Shown: piece after piece, positions 6,534 through 13,983 of the stretch
Layout: every line of letters begins with the position of its first letter
How positions within the stretch are numbered: position 1 is the stretch's first letter
Notes under the pieces: model-generated
Seen by the model: only the letters and a program-made list of their open reading frames with translations
What the model was told of the DNA's origin: nothing
Database searches by the model: none
From: Wenzhouxiangella sp.
GTDB lineage: Bacteria; Pseudomonadota; Gammaproteobacteria; Xanthomonadales; Wenzhouxiangellaceae
Direction: 5' to 3'
Assembly (NCBI GenBank): GCA_007123575.1
Contig: SKKV01000137.1
Span: 1 to 23,785, forward strand
DNA: 23,785 bases
Made by a program: the position numbers and the translations under genes

Positions 6534-8924
6534 ATGACAGACCAAACCTACGGCTCAGGCAGCATCAAGGTTCTTAAAGGCCTGGATGCTGTTCGCAAAC
6601 GTCCGGGGATGTATATCGGTGATACCGATGACGGCACTGGCCTGCATCACATGGTCTTCGAGGTTGTCGACAACTCGATTGACGAAGCCCTGGCCGGTCA
6701 TTGCGACGAAATCAAGGTGGTCCTGCACGACGATGGCTCAGTCAGCGTGACCGACAACGGCCGCGGTATCCCGGTCGACATGCACGAAGAAGAAGGGCGA
6801 TCGGCCGCCGAAGTCATCATGACCGTGCTCCACGCTGGCGGCAAGTTCGACGATAACTCCTACAAAGTCTCCGGCGGCCTGCACGGCGTAGGCGTTTCCG
6901 TGGTCAATGCGCTGTCAGAACGTCTGGAACTGACCATTCATCGCCAGGGCAAACGCTGGCACCAGGTCTACATCCACGGCGTGCCCGAAGCGCCGTTGGC
7001 TGCCACCGGCGACAGCGACCGCTCTGGCACCCAGATACGGTTCTTTCCCAGCGCCGAGACCTTCAGCGATATCGAGTTCCACTACGATATCCTGGCCAAA
7101 CGCCTGCGCGAGCTGAGCTTCCTGAACTCTGGCATTGCTATTGACTTAAATGACGAGCGCAGCGGCAAGAGCGACCGCTTCCGCTACGAAGGCGGCATCC
7201 GTTCCTTCGTTCAGCACTTAAGCGGCAAGAAGACACCGCTACACCCCAACACCCTGCACTTTTCTGCCGAGGCCGACGATATCACGGTCGAAGCCGCCCT
7301 GCAGTGGACCGATGCATACCAGGAAAGCGTGTTCTGCTTCACCAACACGATCCCGCAGAAAGACGGAGGCACCCATCTGGCCGGCTTCCGCGCTGCGCTG
7401 ACGCGCACCCTGAACAACTATATCGAACAGGAAGGCCTGGCCAAGAAATCCAAGGTCCAGACCACCGGTGATGACTGCCGCGAAGGACTGATCGCCGTGC
7501 TGTCGGTGAAAGTGCCTGATCCCAAGTTCTCATCGCAGACGAAGGACAAACTGGTCTCGTCAGACGTGAAGCCGGCAGTCGAGTCGGTCATGGCCGAACA
7601 GCTGAAGGACTTCCTGCTCGAAAATCCCAACGATGCCAAGCTGATCGTCGGCAAGGTAATCGAAGCCGCCCGTGCCCGCGAAGCTGCGCGCAAGGCGCGG
7701 GACATGACCCGGCGCAAGGGCGTGCTGGACGTGGCCGGCCTGCCCGGCAAGCTGGCTGACTGCCAGGAAAAGGATCCCGCGCTGTCAGAACTGTTTATTG
7801 TCGAGGGTGACTCGGCCGGCGGCTCGGCCAAGCAGGGCCGCAACCGCAAGTATCAGGCGATTTTGCCGCTCAAGGGCAAGATCCTGAACGTCGAAAAGGC
7901 CCGCTTCGACAAGATGCTGGGCTCGGCCGAAGTCGGCACGCTGATTACCGCGCTGGGCACCGGTATCGGCAAGGATGAATTCGACCCCGACAAGCTGCGC
8001 TACCACCGCATCATCATCATGACCGATGCTGACGTCGACGGCTCGCACATCCGCACCCTGCTGCTGACCTTCTTCTACCGGCAGATGCCGGAGTTGATCG
8101 AGCGCGGCCATATCTTTATCGCCCAGCCGCCGCTGTTCAAGATCAAGCAGGGCAAGCAGGAGTGGTACCTGAAAGACGAAGCGGAGATGAACCGCTACAT
8201 GCTCGAGCGTGCCATGGACGGCGCGCGTTTGATCCCATCCGCTGAATCACCGCCGATCGATAGCAAAGCCTTGGAAGATTTGCTGCGAAACTTTCAGCAA
8301 GCGCGCCAGGTGGCTGGCCGCCTCAAGCTTCGGCATGATCACGATGTGATCGATCAACTGATTGATTTCAATGAGTTTTTGCTTGATGATGCATTCGATG
8401 CCGAAGGCTGGAGCGAGCGCTTCCGACAGCGCCTGGAAAACGCCACGCCGGCAGGAGTCGTGTGGCGGTTGCGCGTTCTCGGCGGTGGTGGCGTGGTGGT
8501 CTCGCGCCATGCCCAGGGCGTGGTCCAGGACACCATCCTCGATGCCGCTTTCTTCCAGTCGCCGGAATATCGTCAATTTGCGCGGGTCGGTCGAGTGATC
8601 GCCGACCTGATCGGCGAAGGCGCCAAGGTCGAGCGCGGCAACCAGGAGCGCCCGATCCAGCGGTTCAGTGAAGCCTATGACTGGCTGATGACCGAGTCGC
8701 GCAAGGGCCGAAGCTTCCAGCGCTTCAAGGGCTTGGGTGAAATGAACCCGGACCAGCTCTGGGAAACCACGGTCAATCCGGAAACGCGCCGTCTGCTGAA
8801 AGTGACGATCGAAGATGCCGTTGGAGCCGATGAAATCTTCTCTACCCTGATGGGCAATGAAGTGGAACCGCGCCGTGCCTTTATCGAGGACAATGCCTTG
8901 CAGGTCACCAACCTGGACGTTTGA
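6534..8924 (+). CDS. gyrB: DNA gyrase subunit B
   Basis: A 796-residue protein (E. coli 804). The GHKL ATPase has EVVDNSIDEA around E43 and N47, DNGRGIP at 74-80 and GGLHGVG at 114-120. The TOPRIM domain has VEGDSAGGSAKQGRNRK with the metal-binding E424, and DADVDGSH starting at D498, the same numbers as in E. coli. QAILPLKGKILN, the quinolone-pocket segment, looks wild type. The insert between about residues 560 and 730 marks a gammaproteobacterial-type GyrB. With GyrA it introduces negative supercoils. The start ATG has GGAG at 6517-6520, rather far upstream. It is convergent with the glyQS operon. Confidence 0.98.
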   Translation: MTDQTYGSGSIKVLKGLDAVRKRPGMYIGDTDDGTGLHHMVFEVVDNSIDEALAGHCDEIKVVLHDDGSVSVTDNGRGIPVDMHEEEGRSAAEVIMTVLHAGGKFDDNSYKVSGGLHGVGVSVVNALSERLELTIHRQGKRWHQVYIHGVPEAPLAATGDSDRSGTQIRFFPSAETFSDIEFHYDILAKRLRELSFLNSGIAIDLNDERSGKSDRFRYEGGIRSFVQHLSGKKTPLHPNTLHFSAEADDITVEAALQWTDAYQESVFCFTNTIPQKDGGTHLAGFRAALTRTLNNYIEQEGLAKKSKVQTTGDDCREGLIAVLSVKVPDPKFSSQTKDKLVSSDVKPAVESVMAEQLKDFLLENPNDAKLIVGKVIEAARAREAARKARDMTRRKGVLDVAGLPGKLADCQEKDPALSELFIVEGDSAGGSAKQGRNRKYQAILPLKGKILNVEKARFDKMLGSAEVGTLITALGTGIGKDEFDPDKLRYHRIIIMTDADVDGSHIRTLLLTFFYRQMPELIERGHIFIAQPPLFKIKQGKQEWYLKDEAEMNRYMLERAMDGARLIPSAESPPIDSKALEDLLRNFQQARQVAGRLKLRHDHDVIDQLIDFNEFLLDDAFDAEGWSERFRQRLENATPAGVVWRLRVLGGGGVVVSRHAQGVVQDTILDAAFFQSPEYRQFARVGRVIADLIGEGAKVERGNQERPIQRFSEAYDWLMTESRKGRSFQRFKGLGEMNPDQLWETTVNPETRRLLKVTIEDAVGADEIFSTLMGNEVEPRRAFIEDNALQVTNLDV

Positions 8925-8926
8925 TC

Positions 8927-8941
8927 GGCCTCGCGTAGGCC
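8927..8941. terminator. Short hairpin between convergent gyrB and the HAD-like gene
   Basis: GGCCT and AGGCC form a 5-bp stem around a 5-base loop, directly after the gyrB stop and just before the opposing gene's stop at 8948. There is no clear T-tract, so it is a weak terminator candidate, possibly bidirectional. Confidence 0.3.
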
Positions 8942-8947
8942 ATTCGT

Positions 8948-9421
8948 TCAGCTCAAGGCGTCGAGCGCGGCGCGCAGGCTGGGATAGCGGGTGGCGCCGG
9001 AAACCTTGATCTCGCCAACGGCGAGAGCTCGGCCGCCGGATAAAACCATCGATTCCAGCAATACGGCGTCGCGGCCAATCAGGCTCAGCTCACCGACGCT
9101 GGTGCTGTAGCGCTCGGCCAGTTGCTCCAGTTCCTGCAGCCGGGCGCGCTTGCGCGCAAACAAGCCCGTGGTCAGGTAGACCACGCCATCGAGCTCGGCC
9201 CCTGCCCGTCTAATCAGCTGGTGCAGCTGTTGCTGCAAGGCCAGGTCATGATCCACGGCTTTGCGGGTCGGCCGCCAGCGCGTTGGCTGTTCGGCGACCA
9301 GCAGCAGGCGCCGGCCGCTGCGCTGAAAGGCCACCAACTCCTCGAGGTTTTTCACCTCAGGCTGTCCGTCGGCTAGCAGCAGCTCGCGCTGGACCAGGAC
9401 TGGCGGCAGCGGCTTGGCCAT
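8948..9421 (-). CDS. Degenerate GmhB-like HAD-fold protein (probable pseudoenzyme)
   Basis: A 157-residue protein whose ATG overlaps the glyS stop by one base (TGATG), so it is the third gene of the glyQ-glyS unit. That is the place gmhB (heptose 1,7-bisphosphate 7-phosphatase, LPS core synthesis) often occupies in related bacteria, from memory. The overall pattern fits GmhB: NLEELVAFQRSGRRLLLV, then LHQLIRRAGAELDGVVY, then LAERYSTSVGELSLIG. Every catalytic motif is changed. DRDG is VQREL (10-14), TNQSG is VAEQPT (42-47), CRKPKP is FARKRA (88-93) and GDSxxD is GRDAVL (116-121); the zinc cysteines are absent. The frame is intact, so it may be a retained non-catalytic protein. Family assignment is by eye and moderate; an alternative is an unrelated protein of similar layout. 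Confidence 0.6.
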   Translation of the reverse strand: MAKPLPPVLVQRELLLADGQPEVKNLEELVAFQRSGRRLLLVAEQPTRWRPTRKAVDHDLALQQQLHQLIRRAGAELDGVVYLTTGLFARKRARLQELEQLAERYSTSVGELSLIGRDAVLLESMVLSGGRALAVGEIKVSGATRYPSLRAALDALS

Positions 9422-11502
9422 CAGCGACCCAGCCGGGCCAGGTCGGCAATATCGGCAATCAAGCCGCGCAGCCGGGCCAGCAGGGCCAGACGGTTCTGCC
9501 GCAAGTCTTTATCATCAGCCATCACCATGACCGCATCGAAGAAGCGATCGACCGGATCCCTAAGCTCGGACAGCGCACCCAGAGCGGCCTCGTACTCGCC
9601 ACCTTCAAGCTGCTTTCGCAGGCCCGTTTCGAGTTTCAGCAAGGTCTGGAAAAGTGCTGATTCTTCGCTATCTTTCAACAAAGACTCATTAACGTCGCCG
9701 AAAACGTCACCATCGGCCTGCTTCAGGATATTGCTGGCACGCTTGTTGGCGGCTGCCAGCGATACCCCTTCCGGACGATCGGCAAAGGCCTGTATGGCTT
9801 GGGCCCGCCTGAGAAAATCGGCCACCGATCCCATGCGCCCGGCCGCAACGGCATGAAAACAGTTGGTCTCGATGCCCTGATCGGCAGCATGCGACTTCAG
9901 GCGGTCGAGGATGAAAGCCAGGACCTCGTCCTTGACCGACTCAGACACCTCGATTTGTCCAGCCAGAGCCGTCGAGCTGAGATCAATGGCCTTGGCCAGT
10001 GTCAGATCAGAGCCGCTGTCGTCGAGGACCCGAAGCAGGCCCAGTGCCGCCCGGCGCAGGGCGAATGGATCCTTGCTGCCTTTCGGCTTCTGCCCGGCGG
10101 CAAAAATGCCAACCAGGGAATCCAGGCGGTCGGCCACGGCAACGACGCGACCGGCTGCATCGGCCGGCAGGCTATCGCCGGCCTGACGCGGCTGGTAGTG
10201 GCTGGCAATCGCATCAGCCACTGACGCAGGTTCGCCATCGTGGCGGGCATAGTGCATGCCCATGATGCCCTGCAATTCCGGAAACTCGCCGACCATTTCG
10301 GTAACCAGGTCGGCCTTGCACAGCATCGCGGCGCGCTGAGCAACCTCAGGCTCGGCATCGAAAAACGGAGCCAGCTCGGCTGCCAGCCCAACCAGTCGCC
10401 GAGTTTTGTCGCCAATCGATCCCAGTTTTTCCTGAAACAGGACCTGGTCAAGGCGCTTGGCGCGTTCGACCAGGGGCGTCTTGCGATCCTGGTCCCAGAA
10501 AAAGCGGGCGTCGGCCAGGCGCGGACGGATCACCCGCTCGAAACCTGACACCATGGCCGCCGGGTCGCGGCTTTCGATGTTGGCAATAGCAACGAAGCGC
10601 GGGGCCAGCTCGCCAGTTGGCTGGTACAGCGGAAAACATTTCTGGTGCTGCTGCATCGAAGAAATCAGCGCCTCGGCCGGCACCTCTAGAAACGCCGGAT
10701 CAAAATCACCGATCACCGCAACCGGCCATTCGGTCAAGCCGGCGTTTTCGGCAAGCAGCTCAGTCGGGGCATGGGCCTCCAGGCCCGCCTGGTCGGCCAG
10801 GGCCCTGACCTGCTCGGCAATTTTCTGTTCGCGCTCTGCCGGGTCGACCAGCACGTAAGCCTGACGCAGCACCGACTCGTAGTCGCTAGCCGTTGCCACG
10901 GCATGTTGGCCACTGCCATGAATCCGATGGCCATGGGTCAGCCGGTCGGCCTCCAGGCCAAAGGCGCTGATTGGCACAATCGTTGGTCCGTGCAACACCA
11001 GCAGCCAGCGCACCGGGCGCAGGAAACGTTGGCTGCGATCCGACCAGCGCATCGACCGCGCGCCGGCCATCTCGCGCACCGTGGCTTCCAGGCACTCAGG
11101 CAGAATTTCGGCCAGGCTGCGGCCGGCTTCGGTGATCCGGGCATACAGCCAGCGGCCTTGTTCATTCTCTAGCCGCTCCATCTCTTCAACCGAGCGGCCG
11201 ACGCTGCGGGCAAAGCCTTCCGCGGCGCGAGTTGGTTGCCCCTTATCGTCAAAGGCCTGGGATTCGGGTGGGCCCTTGCGCTCCAGTTCCCGGTCGGGCT
11301 GGCGTTCCAACACGCCCGGAAAGCGAACGGCCAGCCGCCGCGGTGTGGCCATCCGATGACCACTGGCCGCATCCTCGATCAGGCCGGCCTCAGCCAGGCG
11401 CTTGCCCAGGCCTTCGGCCAGGCCTCGGGCCTGGTTCTCAAGCAGGCGGGCCGGCAATTCTTCGCAGCCCAGTTCGATCAGCAAATCCTTACGCTCGCTC
11501 AT
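9421..11502 (-). CDS. glyS: Glycyl-tRNA synthetase beta subunit
   Basis: A 693-residue protein (E. coli 689), starting MSERKDLLIELGCEELPARL, a near-invariant opening for GlyS. Family landmarks include MATPRRLAVRF, QQHQKCFPLY, the HD-like region with MGMHYARHDGEP, and PKGSKDPFALRRAALG; the C-terminal part is the helical tRNA-binding domain. With GlyQ it forms the alpha2beta2 enzyme that charges tRNA-Gly; GlyS supplies most tRNA recognition. Its ATG overlaps the glyQ stop by four bases (ATGA), and its stop overlaps the next start, so all three genes are probably translationally coupled. Confidence 0.97.
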   Translation of the reverse strand: MSERKDLLIELGCEELPARLLENQARGLAEGLGKRLAEAGLIEDAASGHRMATPRRLAVRFPGVLERQPDRELERKGPPESQAFDDKGQPTRAAEGFARSVGRSVEEMERLENEQGRWLYARITEAGRSLAEILPECLEATVREMAGARSMRWSDRSQRFLRPVRWLLVLHGPTIVPISAFGLEADRLTHGHRIHGSGQHAVATASDYESVLRQAYVLVDPAEREQKIAEQVRALADQAGLEAHAPTELLAENAGLTEWPVAVIGDFDPAFLEVPAEALISSMQQHQKCFPLYQPTGELAPRFVAIANIESRDPAAMVSGFERVIRPRLADARFFWDQDRKTPLVERAKRLDQVLFQEKLGSIGDKTRRLVGLAAELAPFFDAEPEVAQRAAMLCKADLVTEMVGEFPELQGIMGMHYARHDGEPASVADAIASHYQPRQAGDSLPADAAGRVVAVADRLDSLVGIFAAGQKPKGSKDPFALRRAALGLLRVLDDSGSDLTLAKAIDLSSTALAGQIEVSESVKDEVLAFILDRLKSHAADQGIETNCFHAVAAGRMGSVADFLRRAQAIQAFADRPEGVSLAAANKRASNILKQADGDVFGDVNESLLKDSEESALFQTLLKLETGLRKQLEGGEYEAALGALSELRDPVDRFFDAVMVMADDKDLRQNRLALLARLRGLIADIADLARLGR

Positions 11503-12419
11503 GCCACCGCCTCCCTGGCCAGCCCCGGAAAGCCCAGTGCTTCGCGGCGGGCGAAGTAGGCTTCGGCCACCAGGCGCGAAATATCGCGCACCCGCAAGAT
11601 GAAGCGCTGCCGTTCGGTGACCGAAATGGCCTGGCGCGCGTCGAGCAGGTTGAAGGTGTGTGAGGCTTTCAGCACCTGGTCATAAGCCGGCAGTGGCAGG
11701 CCGGCCTCGACCAGGGTTCGCGCCTGCGCTTCGCAGGTATCGAACCAGGCAAACAGGCTGGCGGTATCGGCATGTTCGAAGTTGTAGGCTGACTGCTCAA
11801 CTTCGTTTTGGTGAAACACCTCGCGATAGGTAACCGGACCATTCGGACCATCGGTCCAGACCAGGTCAAACACCGATTCCACGCCCTGCAGATACATGGC
11901 CAGGCGTTCCAGGCCATAGGTAATCTCGCCCATCACCGGCTTGCATTCCAGGCCGCCGGCCTGCTGAAAATAGGTGAACTGGGTGACCTCCATGCCGTTG
12001 AGCCAGACTTCCCAGCCCAGACCCCAGGCACCAAGCGTTGGCGATTCCCAGTTATCTTCGACGAAGCGAATATCGTGAATGTCGGGCTGAATGCCCACCG
12101 CGTCCAGCGACGCCAGATACAGCTCCTGGAAATTCAGCGGCGAGGGCTTCATGACCACCTGGTACTGGTAATAGTGCTGCAGGCGGTTGGGATTTTCCCC
12201 GTAGCGACCATCGGTGGGGCGTCGGCACGGCTGGATGTAGGCCGCGTTCCAAGGCTCGGGCCCGATGGAACGCAGAAACGTGGCCGGATGAAAGGTGCCG
12301 GCACCTACTTCCAAGTCCAGCGGCGCGGTCAGCACGCAACCCTGGTCCGCCCAGAACTTGTCCAGGGTGCGGATGAAATCCTGAAAATTCACGAAAAGCC
12401 GAGCTCGTTGCGAAAACAA
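11499..12419 (-). CDS. glyQ: Glycyl-tRNA synthetase alpha subunit
   Basis: Up to 306 residues (E. coli 303). Landmarks include FQDFIRTLDKFWADQGC, VGAGTFHPATFLRSIGPEPW, RRPTDGRYGENPNRLQHYY, FVEDNWESPTLGAWGLGWEV and EITYGLERLAMY. GlyQ carries the class II catalytic core that activates glycine. Two starts are possible: TTG at 12419, or GTG at 12392, which gives a 297-residue protein beginning MNFQDFIRTL. A -10-like TATACT lies at 12432-12427, only seven bases before the TTG, which makes the GTG attractive. Repeat copy B begins about 24 bp upstream, so the promoter lies at or inside the repeat edge. Confidence 0.95.
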   Translation of the reverse strand: MFSQRARLFVNFQDFIRTLDKFWADQGCVLTAPLDLEVGAGTFHPATFLRSIGPEPWNAAYIQPCRRPTDGRYGENPNRLQHYYQYQVVMKPSPLNFQELYLASLDAVGIQPDIHDIRFVEDNWESPTLGAWGLGWEVWLNGMEVTQFTYFQQAGGLECKPVMGEITYGLERLAMYLQGVESVFDLVWTDGPNGPVTYREVFHQNEVEQSAYNFEHADTASLFAWFDTCEAQARTLVEAGLPLPAYDQVLKASHTFNLLDARQAISVTERQRFILRVRDISRLVAEAYFARREALGFPGLAREAVA

Positions 12420-12426
12420 GCCTGCA

Positions 12427-12432
12427 AGTATA
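12427..12432 (-). promoter_or_regulatory. Possible -10 hexamer for glyQS
   Basis: TATACT on the minus strand, one base from TATAAT in content. A -35 would fall in the end of repeat copy B (about 12450-12455, TCTAAA), which is a poor match. If used, it would favour the GTG at 12392 as the glyQ start. Confidence 0.35.
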
Positions 12433-12480
12433 ACGGTTGTAGTTTGGGGTTTAGAGGGGCAGCGGGGGTAGGAGAGGCAT

Positions 12481-12685
12481 CGGGGGGTACCCGCCAGGTG
12501 ATGGGCTGAGCGGGTTAGCGGCTTTGCGGCTGATCCTGGTTGGGGGCCTGGGTACAGGTAGGGTTCGTTCCTCGATGGTGGGAGTTCTGCGCGTTTGATT
12601 GAACACAGACGATTCTGATGGGTCGGGTCTGGCTCCGTGCCGGATTCCGAACCCGCTCAGCCCATCACCTGGCAGATACCCCCCG
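12481..12685. repeat. Left hairpin of repeat copy B
   Basis: Arm 12481-12516 pairs with 12650-12685 over 36 bp with two mismatches, the same two as in copy A. Where copy A reads GGTTAGGGG in the stem, this copy reads GGTGATGGG, and the opposite arm changes to match. Confidence 0.85.
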
Positions 12686-12879
12686 CTGCGAAGGTTGGGA
12701 GGGTGGTGATGGTCGTGCCATCTGATAGTTTGGTACCCATCTTGGTCATTTGAGCCTGCCGCCTGCTCACAGAAAGATGTCGGAGGCGCTGGGAAGTAGA
12801 CCTGCCGCGGCAGCGGTGTACGAAATCGGCGGGGCGCTTCAATCCGGCACGACCATCCACCTTCACCCAACTCTCGCAG

Positions 12880-13087
12880 CGGGGGGTATCTGCCAGAGCA
12901 CGGCCTGACCGGGTGCGGAAGCCAGCAACGAACCAACCCCAAGCCATCAAATACCAAACAAGCCCAATCAAAGCCAACACCAGTCCAGCGCCCATGAGCA
13001 AACTTTACAGGACCCAGGGCCACCGATCCGAACCACCCCACCTAAGCCGCTCACCCGGTCAGGCTGTGAACTGGCGGGTACCCCCCG
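12880..13087. repeat. Right hairpin of repeat copy B
   Basis: Arm 12880-12918 pairs imperfectly with 13047-13087. It is the counterpart of 6113-6320 in copy A. The inner arm is identical to that of copy A. Confidence 0.75.
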
Positions 13088-13230
13088 ATGCCCCACCAAA
13101 CACACCACAACCAAAGCAAAGCCAGCCGCCAGCAAGCAGCTTCGTAACGCAGCCAAAAAATCAACGATCCTCTCTCTTTTCCATGACTGCGCTATCTTTA
13201 CGTCATCAGATAAAAGCAGGAACGAGCAAT

Positions 13231-13959
13231 TTGTCCCGATTGTTGATCATCAAAACCGGTTCGGCAGTCACCGAAGTCCGCCGGGCGCACGGCGATTTCG
13301 ATCTCTGGTTCCGGCAGAGCATGGGCCTGGAGGAAGAAGAATGCACCGTGGTATCGGTTCACGATGACGAAGCGCTGCCAAAAGATCCCGAAAGCGTCGC
13401 GGCTGTTCTGGTGACCGGTTCTCCGGCGATGGTTTCGCACCGGGCCGAGTGGTCGGAACGCACCGCTGCCTGGCTGAAGGATTTTCATGCCTTGGCCCGA
13501 CCGCTGCTGGGTGTGTGCTACGGCCATCAGCTGATCGCGCACGCCCTGGGCGGCAAAGTTGGGCCCAACCCGCACGGACGCCATATGGGAACGCGCAAGG
13601 TGGAAATCCTTTCTGATGACGATCCGCTGCTCGGGGCCTGCCACCCGGTCGCCAACTTCCAGGTTACGCATGTTGAAGTGGTACTGGAACCGCCCTCGGG
13701 CTCGCGCGTGATTGGACGCTCAGAACACGACCCGCATCATGCCCTGCACTTTGGCGCGCAAAGCTGGGGGCTGCAGTTTCATCCCGAATTTGATCGCGCG
13801 GTGATGGCTGCCTATATCCAGTCGCGCGCATCGGTTCTGGCCGGCGAAGGTATTGCCCCCGAGCCCTTGCTTGAGACTATGCAATCCGCGCCCGAAGGCC
13901 GGCAGGTACTCGGCCGCTTTTGCCGTATCATGGCCAAGCATGCAGACTCAACCGATTGA
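13231..13959 (+). CDS. Class I glutamine amidotransferase (GMP synthase-type GATase domain)
   Basis: A 242-residue stand-alone amidotransferase from a TTG at 13231. The nucleophile C96 sits in LLGVCYGHQLIAHALGG, and H184 and E186 are in LQFHPEFD, completing the Cys-His-Glu triad. Such proteins release ammonia from glutamine or hydrolyse gamma-glutamyl bonds; the acceptor here is unknown. The TTG start gives MSRLLIIKTG, which fits the family N-terminus, and GCAGGAACGAG precedes it. An in-frame ATG at 13183 would add 16 residues but has no Shine-Dalgarno. The frame is also open further upstream into repeat copy B, which I take as chance. The next gene starts 24 bp after its stop, so it may head an operon. 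Confidence 0.85.
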   Translation: MSRLLIIKTGSAVTEVRRAHGDFDLWFRQSMGLEEEECTVVSVHDDEALPKDPESVAAVLVTGSPAMVSHRAEWSERTAAWLKDFHALARPLLGVCYGHQLIAHALGGKVGPNPHGRHMGTRKVEILSDDDPLLGACHPVANFQVTHVEVVLEPPSGSRVIGRSEHDPHHALHFGAQSWGLQFHPEFDRAVMAAYIQSRASVLAGEGIAPEPLLETMQSAPEGRQVLGRFCRIMAKHADSTD

Positions 13960-13983
13960 TCCAATAGCGTCAACGCCCACAAC

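Larger units (their letters stand above)
12443..13101. repeat. Large two-hairpin repeat element, copy B (glyQ-amidotransferase gap)
   Basis: About 659 bp with the same order of parts as copy A: outer arm, loop, inner arm, central spacer, inner arm, loop, outer arm. The loops also keep blocks such as GATGGTGGGAGTTCTGCGCG and GATTCTGATGGGTCGGGTC. The stretch 12808-12950 matches 6041-6183 with one difference (T at 12863, C at 6096). The left end has an 18-bp longer terminus than the right end, the reverse of copy A. No transposase or convincing gene is inside. It fills most of the gap between glyQ and the amidotransferase; 13102-13230 holds only the latter's leader. Confidence 0.85.

Noticed and set aside
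12913..13230. N-terminal extension of the amidotransferase into repeat copy B
   Set aside because: The extension reads repeat DNA, has no family similarity, and the family N-terminus begins at the TTG at 13231.
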